A stretch of 34,549 nucleotides of DNA from Acinetobacter bereziniae (GTDB lineage: Bacteria > Pseudomonadota > Gammaproteobacteria > Pseudomonadales > Moraxellaceae): assembly GCA_009912575.1 (NCBI GenBank), contig WNDP01000033.1:1-34549 (forward strand). Direction: 5' to 3'. The notes below the pieces were generated by a model. It was not told the DNA's origin, did not search any database, and saw nothing but the letters and a program-made list of their open reading frames with translations. Both the position numbers and the translations under genes were made by a program. How positions within the stretch are numbered: the stretch's first letter is position 1; every line of letters begins with the position of its first letter. Shown here in pieces: positions 29,104 to 34,549 of the stretch.

Positions 29104-29927
29104 TGTCTGTTGAACAATCTTTATTGGGTAAAGAAACCAATTACCCGACTACCTATCAGCCTGAAATTCTTTTCCCAATTTCACGTGCACAAGCACGTGA
29201 ACAATATGCTGAAGTTGAAGGCATATATCAAGGTCAAGATTGGTGGCATGTTTTCGAAATTTCTTGGCTAAATGCTAAGGGGATTCCTCAAGTTGCAATT
29301 GGGCGTATTGCACTCCCAGCAACTTCACCGAATTTGATCGAATCGAAATCGCTCAAGCTGTATTTTAATAGCATGAACTTTACTCAGTTTGATTCTCGTC
29401 AAGCTTTTATCGATACTGTTGAAAAAGATTTGTCTCAAGCAGCGCAAGCACCTGTCACTTTAACTTTATTTCAAGTGGATGATTTAGACATTACCAAACC
29501 AACAGGTATTTGTATTGATGATCAAGAACCTGACCATCTGGTCAATCATCCAGATGCCAGCCTTTTGAGCTTTGATCAAGATACTTCAACAACAGATAAA
29601 AGTGTTGAAATTCAACTATTTTCACATTTATTAAGAAGTAACTGCCCTGTAACAGGTCAACCCGACTGGGGAACTGTTTTTATCCGTTACCAAGGTAAAA
29701 AACCTTGTTATCGTAGTATTTTAGCTTATATTATCTCCTATCGTCAGCATAACGGTTTTTACGAGCAATGCGTGGAACAAATTTTTGCCGATATTTGGCA
29801 AAATTTAAAACCAGAAAAGCTGATGGTTTATGCAACATATACACGTCGTGGTGGTTTAGATATTAACCCATGTCGTGTATCTGATGAATCATGGATGCCA
29901 AGCCCAATTCGATTGGCGCGACAATAA
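29103..29927 (+). CDS. queF: NADPH-dependent 7-cyano-7-deazaguanine reductase
   Basis: A 274-residue long-form (two-domain) QueF. It reduces preQ0 to preQ1 in queuosine biosynthesis. The ESKSLKLYFNS motif (80-90) is the NADPH-contact segment. The catalytic Cys is C181 in RSNCPVTGQPDWG, with Asp 188 close by. The N-terminal part matches the type II (E. coli-like) enzyme. It starts at the last base of the permease gene (TAATG), so it may be co-transcribed. Confidence 0.93.
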   Translation: MSVEQSLLGKETNYPTTYQPEILFPISRAQAREQYAEVEGIYQGQDWWHVFEISWLNAKGIPQVAIGRIALPATSPNLIESKSLKLYFNSMNFTQFDSRQAFIDTVEKDLSQAAQAPVTLTLFQVDDLDITKPTGICIDDQEPDHLVNHPDASLLSFDQDTSTTDKSVEIQLFSHLLRSNCPVTGQPDWGTVFIRYQGKKPCYRSILAYIISYRQHNGFYEQCVEQIFADIWQNLKPEKLMVYATYTRRGGLDINPCRVSDESWMPSPIRLARQ

Positions 29928-29944
29928 ACATTGAGGTTGAACAC

Positions 29945-30595
29945 ATGCCTTTTTTTGGTTTTGTACCTTCTGAAGAACTATTAAAGAATATTCAGACAGG
30001 TATCGAGAAAAAAAACTCTAACGAACCACTTTATCCTTTACGTGATCAAACAGCGTTACTCATTAATGAAGAAATTATTGATACGCTTTTGATTGAGCTT
30101 GTTCGTCGCTTCCCTGCAAGCGACAAGCGAGACACTGCTGAAAAACTCGCGGGTTATGTCAAATCAACTGTTGCTGTATTGCTTAAACAATTATTAAGTA
30201 AAGCAGACAACGATGTGGTACGCCAGTCTGTAGATTTTTCAGAACGTAGTCTATTTAAAGATCCGCAAGGTCAATATCGTGTTGGGGTTAACTTAGATCC
30301 TAATTTGGTCATTAACCTAAAAAATAGTTTTGCTGAAGTTCAAGCCAATGGTGATGTAAATCGTGCCGTTTTAGCAGAGCAATTTAAACAGTTTGCAGAT
30401 GCAACCACCAACCACTTTATGCGTGACTTTAATAAAACCCTTGATTTAGGGATGATTAAACGTAAAGCAGCAGATATTGGTGCAGCGGCTGTAGGTAAAG
30501 CTGTACATATCGCAATTGATAAATTGATTCCTAATTTAAATAAGGATGAAATTGCAGCAGTTGCAGAATATTACGACACTTTATTTTTTAATTGA
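29945..30595 (+). CDS. Unknown conserved protein
   Basis: A 216-residue soluble protein. I start it at the ATG at 29945 with TTGAGGTTG upstream; a longer frame from 29891 overlaps queF. It is helical, with ALLINEEIIDTLLIELVRRF, then DRDFNKTLDLG-like and IGAAAVGKAVHIAIDKLIP segments (the latter read at the C-terminal side). No signal peptide or catalytic motif is seen. It sits 17 bases after queF and ends before a strong terminator. No function can be assigned. Confidence 0.7.
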   Translation: MPFFGFVPSEELLKNIQTGIEKKNSNEPLYPLRDQTALLINEEIIDTLLIELVRRFPASDKRDTAEKLAGYVKSTVAVLLKQLLSKADNDVVRQSVDFSERSLFKDPQGQYRVGVNLDPNLVINLKNSFAEVQANGDVNRAVLAEQFKQFADATTNHFMRDFNKTLDLGMIKRKAADIGAAAVGKAVHIAIDKLIPNLNKDEIAAVAEYYDTLFFN

Positions 30596-30626
30596 TCGAT
30601 AAATTTTAATTGATTTTTTAAATATA

Positions 30627-30656
30627 AAAATGCCCTTTTATTAAGGGCATTTTTTC
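30627..30656 (+). terminator. Terminator after the queF transcription unit
   Basis: AAAATGCCCTT (30627-30637) pairs with AAGGGCATTTT (30643-30653) around TTATT, and T continues to 30655. A strong intrinsic terminator. Confidence 0.85.
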
Positions 30657-30939
30657 ATGCTCTCAATGTGTCTTTTTAAAAATACATATAATTTCTTTTT
30701 AAATTCAAATAATTAACCATAGCTATAATTATATAGTGTTGGAGCATACAGAAAATTGTAGAATCAATCTCAGCATATCAGCGTAAATTGGCGATTCAGC
30801 TTTAGTTTTAACATCTTTCATCTATAAAATCCCCTCTAAATATTCAGACATAATTTTGTTGCGAAGTATTGATATTCATTGCCTTCGAGAGGGATTGTGA
30901 TAGCATGCGCAAAACATACTTTTTGTACAAAACAGACCA
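30657..30939. other. Intergenic region upstream of rodA
   Basis: About 280 A+T-rich bases with no gene. The only structure I see is a long-range CCCTCT/AGAGGG pairing (about 30834 and 30887) and a weak promoter-like TTGTGA/TACTTT pair close to the rodA start (about 30895-30922). It probably holds the rodA promoter, but I cannot place it firmly. Confidence 0.4.
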
Positions 30940-32082
30940 ATGGTACCAAGCTCTCAATATAAATTTTTACGGCATTCTCCTCGTGATGGTTTAAGCACCG
31001 CTACGCTCCCTTCTCGTTGGCAAAAACTACATATTGACCCTTGGTTGAGTTTATTCCTCATTTTAAATGCATTACTGGGCTTAACTGTGCTTTATAGCGC
31101 ATCAGTACAGGATATGGGACTGGTTTCCCAACAAGCAATGAGCTTTGGCATTGGTTTCTTAGTGATGTGCAGTTTAGCCCAAGTCCCACCTAAAGTTTAT
31201 CAAGCATTCGCACCATATTTTTATCTTTTTGGTTTGGTATGTCTGGTTGCGGTTAAGCTATTTGGTGAAGTGCGAATGGGCGCACAACGGTGGATTGGTA
31301 TTCCAGGCTTTGGTAGTGTACAACCCAGTGAATTTTTAAAAATTGGTATGCCATTAATGATTGCTTGGTTTTTATCACGTAATCCTCTTCCACCAAGCTT
31401 TAAGAATGTCGTTTTGTCATTACTTATGATCGGTATTCCTTTTATTCTAATTGCTGAACAACCCGACTTAGGGACATCACTGTTGATCTTAGCCAGTGGG
31501 ATTTTTGTGCTGTTCCTCAGTGGACTTTCATGGAAAATGATTGTAGGTGCGATCAGTGCAGTTGCTGTGGTTATTCCAGTGGCTTGGGAATTCTTATTGC
31601 ATGATTACCAACGACAGCGTGTTCTCACCTTATTTAATCCTGAAGCTGACGCCTTAGGCACAGGTTGGAACATCATTCAATCTAAAACCGCGATTGGCTC
31701 AGGCGGATTTATGGGTAAAGGCTACTTAGAAGGTACCCAATCACATTTACACTTTTTACCAGAAGGTCATACTGACTTTATTATTGCTGCATTCTCAGAA
31801 GAGTTTGGTTTGATTGGTATCCTACTTTTGATCACCATTTACTTTTGTATTATTTTTAGAACTTTTCAAATGAGTTTACAGTGCTTCCATAATTTTGGTC
31901 GTTTGGTTGCAGGTACATTTGCTTTGTCATTTTTTGTTTATGTATTTGTAAATGCAGGCATGGTCAGTGGTATTTTACCTGTAGTCGGTGTACCACTACC
32001 CTTTATGAGTTATGGTGGCACAGCAATTATTACTTTAATGGCCACTTTTGGCATTGTGATGTCGATCCATTCGCATCGTTAA
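30940..32082 (+). CDS. rodA: Rod-shape SEDS glycosyltransferase RodA
   Basis: A 380-residue SEDS-family protein with about ten transmembrane segments; it polymerises lipid II together with PBP2 for cell elongation. Key motifs are present: QRWIGIPGFGSVQPSEFLKI, EQPDLGTSLLI with the essential Asp, and FLPEGHTDFI, then GGTAIITLM at the end. N-terminal residues 1-30 are a polar cytoplasmic tail. The mltB and rlpA genes follow, the common cell-wall cluster. Confidence 0.93.
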   Translation: MVPSSQYKFLRHSPRDGLSTATLPSRWQKLHIDPWLSLFLILNALLGLTVLYSASVQDMGLVSQQAMSFGIGFLVMCSLAQVPPKVYQAFAPYFYLFGLVCLVAVKLFGEVRMGAQRWIGIPGFGSVQPSEFLKIGMPLMIAWFLSRNPLPPSFKNVVLSLLMIGIPFILIAEQPDLGTSLLILASGIFVLFLSGLSWKMIVGAISAVAVVIPVAWEFLLHDYQRQRVLTLFNPEADALGTGWNIIQSKTAIGSGGFMGKGYLEGTQSHLHFLPEGHTDFIIAAFSEEFGLIGILLLITIYFCIIFRTFQMSLQCFHNFGRLVAGTFALSFFVYVFVNAGMVSGILPVVGVPLPFMSYGGTAIITLMATFGIVMSIHSHR

Positions 32083-32115
32083 TTTTTGATCATAAATAAT
32101 TAGGAAATATAACCT

Positions 32116-33119
32116 ATGTTTACTTTTGGGCTTTTACAAAAGGTTAAAAACATCACTTTTTGTGCAGCTGCTTTTTCACTGACCAGCTTTTGCCAAGCGA
32201 ATGATTTTGCAAATAATCCTGAATACAATAATTTCAAAGCCAAAACCAAACTTATGGTTTGAGTGCAGAACAAATTGATTGCGCTATGAATGGTTCACGC
32301 AATTTGCCGAATACCATCAATATCATGGAACGCCCAGGTGAAAGCAAGCCATGGTATCAGTATAAGACTAACTTTTTAGCCGAAGGCACTATTCAGCGTG
32401 GCGTGCGTTTCAAACAACAATATGCAGATACGCTAAATCGCGCAGAACAGCAGAGTTTGGTGTGCCTCAATCAATCATTCATTTTGGGCATCCTAGGGGT
32501 TGAAACAGGTTATGGCTCGAATAAGGGCTCATTTATCACCCGTGATGCACTTGCTACACTGGGTTTTGGTTATCCTCGCCGTGCTCAATATTTTCAGGAT
32601 GAATTAGGTGCCCTTATCGCATGGTCATATAAAGATGGTGTTCCAACCAATTCGATTGTTGGTTCCTATGCAGGTGCTGTAGGCTATCCGCAATTTATGC
32701 CAAGTAATGTGTCTAAGTTTGGTGTGGATTATGATGGCAATGGCCATGTCGACTTGCGTAACTCTGCTGTAGATGCGATTGGTTCTATTGCTAACTATCT
32801 TGCTCAGCATGGTTGGCAACGAGATCAACCGATTGCATTTTTAGCGCGATATACAGGAAACAATCCTGATTCAATTATTGCCAAAGATTTAACCCAACCT
32901 GTTCCTTATGGTTCACTGAAAAATTTAGGAATTTCTCCATTAAACCCAATTGTTAAAATTGATGATTTAGACTTGGTGAATATCATTCAATTAGAAGACA
33001 ATAATGGTCCTATTTATTATATTACTTATCCTAATTTTCAAGTGATTACGACATATAATAGAAGTCGCATGTATGCCACCGCTTTATGGCTTTTAGGCAC
33101 TGAAATTGTAAGTCGATAA
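32116..33119 (+). pseudogene. mltB: Lytic transglycosylase MltB, frameshifted
   Basis: An ATG at 32116 starts a signal peptide (MFTFGLLQKVKN, hydrophobic FCAAAFSLTSFCQA) and continues to a TGA at 32260. The rest of the enzyme lies in the -1 frame: the catalytic Glu in LGVETGYG, then YPRRAQYF, GSYAGAVGYPQFMPS and an EF-hand-like DYDGNGHVDL. Putting back one A near AAACC-AAAC (32246-32251) restores one reading frame (ACC AAA ACT TAT GGT), so a single base seems to be lost in a short A run. An internal TTG at 32259 could start only a cytoplasmic form. It lies 33 bases after rodA. A true mutation and a sequencing error cannot be told apart. Confidence 0.82.
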
Positions 33120-33403
33120 GACTTGCAATTTCCTTCAAGTAGAATAAGTCAAGAATTTTTTTGTTAATTTGATCACAATATATAATTTTTAAATAAATTG
33201 TTACAATATTGGTTATTTTTTAATCAAAACCTGTAAGAATTTGTCCTTTTTGTAACTGTTTCTTAAATAATGCTAGACACCTTTAATGCAGCTTGAATAT
33301 TATCCTTTCCGTTAAATGCAGTTGCAAAAGTGAATTTACAGACCTCTATGGTTAATTTTCAGCGACTTAGAAAGTTAAAATTGAGGTTCCAAGGAGTTAA
33401 ACG

Positions 33404-34015
33404 ATGCATGCTTCACTCAAATATGTGATGGCCCTGACCATGGGTCTGAGTATGACGCAAGTCAACTCAGAAATGGTTCAGTCATCATATTTAAATAATG
33501 ATTCGGATAGTTCGAGTCTAGCTTCTCGTGTGATTAGCAAAGATTCAACAAATTTCAATTCTCATTTTTCAAACCTAAACAGTTTGTCAATTACTGAACG
33601 TTCTGGCGATCAAGCCCGTCGTCAAACTATTGCAGCAAAGATTCAAGTTCCTGAAGATGAGCCTTCAGTAATTGATAAACTTAATGAAGTTGCTTCTAAT
33701 ACAGTTCGCAAATTTAGCCAAACTGGTGTTGCATCTTGGTACGGTCGTCAGTTCCACGGTCGTAAAACTGCAAGTGGTGATACATTCGATATGAATGAAC
33801 TCACTGCAGCTCATCGTAGCCTGCCATTAAACTGCTTTATTCGTGTAACCAATAAAGACAATGGTAAGAGTGTTGTGGTTAAAGTTAACGATCGTGGTCC
33901 ATTCCATGGTAATCGTGTACTTGATCTCTCTTATGGCGCTGCGAAGCGTTTAGGTATTACAAATTCAGGAACGGCACGCGTTAATATTGAACGCGTAGAC
34001 GGTCCAAACTCGTAA
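33404..34015 (+). CDS. rlpA: RlpA-family septal ring lytic transglycosylase
   Basis: A 203-residue envelope protein. The C-terminal half (about 108-198) is the double-psi beta-barrel: GVASWYGRQFHGRKTASGD, the AAHRSLP segment with the catalytic His, then VKVNDRGPF with the catalytic Asp. The N-terminus has a short hydrophobic leader (MHASLKYVMALTMGLSM) without a clear lipobox, followed by a Ser/Asn-rich linker. There is no SPOR domain, so targeting to denuded septal glycan would differ from E. coli RlpA. AAGGAG precedes the ATG at 33404. The 284-base gap upstream probably contains its promoter. Confidence 0.88.
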   Translation: MHASLKYVMALTMGLSMTQVNSEMVQSSYLNNDSDSSSLASRVISKDSTNFNSHFSNLNSLSITERSGDQARRQTIAAKIQVPEDEPSVIDKLNEVASNTVRKFSQTGVASWYGRQFHGRKTASGDTFDMNELTAAHRSLPLNCFIRVTNKDNGKSVVVKVNDRGPFHGNRVLDLSYGAAKRLGITNSGTARVNIERVDGPNS

Positions 34016-34034
34016 ATCACTGCATGCATTTAAC

Positions 34035-34060
34035 AAAAGCCACTTTCCAATGGCTTTTTT
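34035..34060 (+). terminator. Terminator after rlpA
   Basis: AAAAGCCA (34035-34042) pairs with TGGCTTTT (34051-34058) around an 8-base loop and is followed by T. The insertion sequence begins about 12 bases further on. Confidence 0.8.
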
Positions 34061-34113
34061 ATTATCGCTTGTGTCCCGTCCTGAAATAAGTTTACACATA
34101 GGAAACTTATTTT

Positions 34114-34506
34114 ATGGAACATGAACAAAGCCAAAGAGTTAAACGTACTCAGAGAGATGATTCTTTTGCCTTTAAAATGATGGTTATTCAGGAAGTTGAA
34201 AAAGGGCAACTTACTTACAAGCAAGTTCAGGCAAAATATGGTATTCAAGGAAGATCAACTGTTCTTGTCTGGCTTCGTAAGTTCGGACAACAAGATTGGA
34301 TTTCAAAGACCATGCCAAAATCATCTAAACGTCAGCTGACTCCACAGCAAAGAATCCGTCAATTAGAAAAACAATTGGCTGAAGAGAAATTGAAGACTGA
34401 ATTTGTAGAAGATGTCATCTACCATCTAGACAAAGAATGTGGGACTGACTTCCAAAAAAAGTATATCGAGCACGTTTCGAAGATTGGAAAAGCAAAAGAC
34501 GATTAA
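34114..34506 (+). CDS. IS3-family transposase OrfA
   Basis: A 130-residue OrfA. Residues about 18-65 are a helix-turn-helix (FKMMVIQEVEKGQLTYKQVQ, then YGIQGRSTVLVWLRKFG) that binds the inverted repeats. Residues about 88-112 are a leucine-zipper-like coil (QQRIRQLEKQLAEEKLKTEF) for dimerisation. It ends shortly after the frameshift signal A AAA AAG. Confidence 0.87.
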   Translation: MEHEQSQRVKRTQRDDSFAFKMMVIQEVEKGQLTYKQVQAKYGIQGRSTVLVWLRKFGQQDWISKTMPKSSKRQLTPQQRIRQLEKQLAEEKLKTEFVEDVIYHLDKECGTDFQKKYIEHVSKIGKAKDD

Positions 34507-34549
34507 GTGTTACTCGTTTGTGCCAATGGCTTAAGATCTCAAGACAAGC
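34461..34549 (+). CDS. IS3-family transposase OrfB, 5' end only
   Basis: The -1 frame after the slippery heptamer A AAA AAG (34455-34461) reads VYRARFEDWKSKRRLSVTRL and then CQWLKISRQ, the normal start of the OrfB catalytic part. Frameshifting would join it to OrfA as OrfAB. The DDE domain lies beyond the window. Confidence 0.78.

Larger units (their letters stand above)
34072..34549 (+). mobile_element. IS3-family insertion sequence, left part
   Basis: An element starts at about 34072 with TGTCCCGTCCTGAAATAAG as the probable left inverted repeat, followed by orfA and the beginning of orfB in the -1 frame. The right end is outside the window, so the exact borders and target duplication cannot be read. 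The left edge is estimated from the end of the rlpA terminator. Confidence 0.7.

Noticed and set aside
1-34549. CRISPR array or rRNA genes
   Set aside because: No regularly spaced identical repeats with unique spacers and no rRNA-like segments were seen. The origin iterons are short, degenerate and unevenly spaced.

Overview
The window looks like the chromosome of an Acinetobacter-type gammaproteobacterium. This is inferred from low G+C, from the house-keeping set (ABC exporter pair, queF, rodA, mltB, rlpA) and from recognisable Acinetobacter-style phage genes; no database search was run. About 27.2 kb at the left is one end of a contractile-tailed (myovirus-like) prophage. It is joined to host DNA at the 3' end of a tRNA-Arg(CCG) gene (27213-27288, minus strand). 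The other prophage end, with baseplate, tail fibre and lysis genes, must lie left of base 1.

Prophage layout, right to left. Integrase (25810-27042) is convergent with a leftward-type early operon on the plus strand (23558-25813: small membrane protein, two unknowns, a PD-(D/E)XK exonuclease, an unknown, excisionase). A lysogeny block follows: a CI-like repressor (20520-21197, plus) and, behind it, a two-gene HipA-like kinase/DUF3037 module (21302-22962) and a putative lipoprotein. The minus-strand early-right operon runs Cro-like, CII-like, O-like replication protein with an iteron-type origin inside it, DnaC-like loader, winged-helix protein, an unknown, RusA, NinI-like phosphatase and a Q-like antiterminator (20397 down to 16052). 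The minus-strand late operon runs TerS, TerL, portal, MuF, prohead protease/scaffold, cement protein, major capsid, connector proteins, sheath, tube, tail chaperone with frameshift extension and tape measure (15469 down to 259). The left edge holds the end of a plus-strand gene convergent with the tape measure gene.

Control signals form a coherent lambda-like scheme. Three regularly spaced 14-bp operator-like sites lie between cI and cro. Two more copies overlap the promoter of the 23.5-kb operon. An oop-like plus-strand terminator sits at the cII/O junction. Several intrinsic terminators lie within or just ahead of the late operon, which only makes sense with processive antitermination.

Host part (27.3-34.5 kb). 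yadG/yadH-like ABC exporter, queF, an unknown gene, rodA, mltB, rlpA, then the left part of an IS3-family element cut by the window end. Two host genes look damaged. The ABC ATPase lacks the whole Walker B segment through an apparent in-frame deletion of about 26 codons, and mltB has a one-base frameshift just after its signal peptide.

Most interesting items: the portal protein carrying a C-terminal nuclease-like (BECR-type) domain, the HipA-like/DUF3037 cargo pair, the in-gene origin, the -1 slippery site in the tail chaperone, the nested scaffold start, a structured plus-strand RNA antisense to the end of the portal gene, and three inverted/direct 10-mers spaced exactly 27 bp upstream of integrase.
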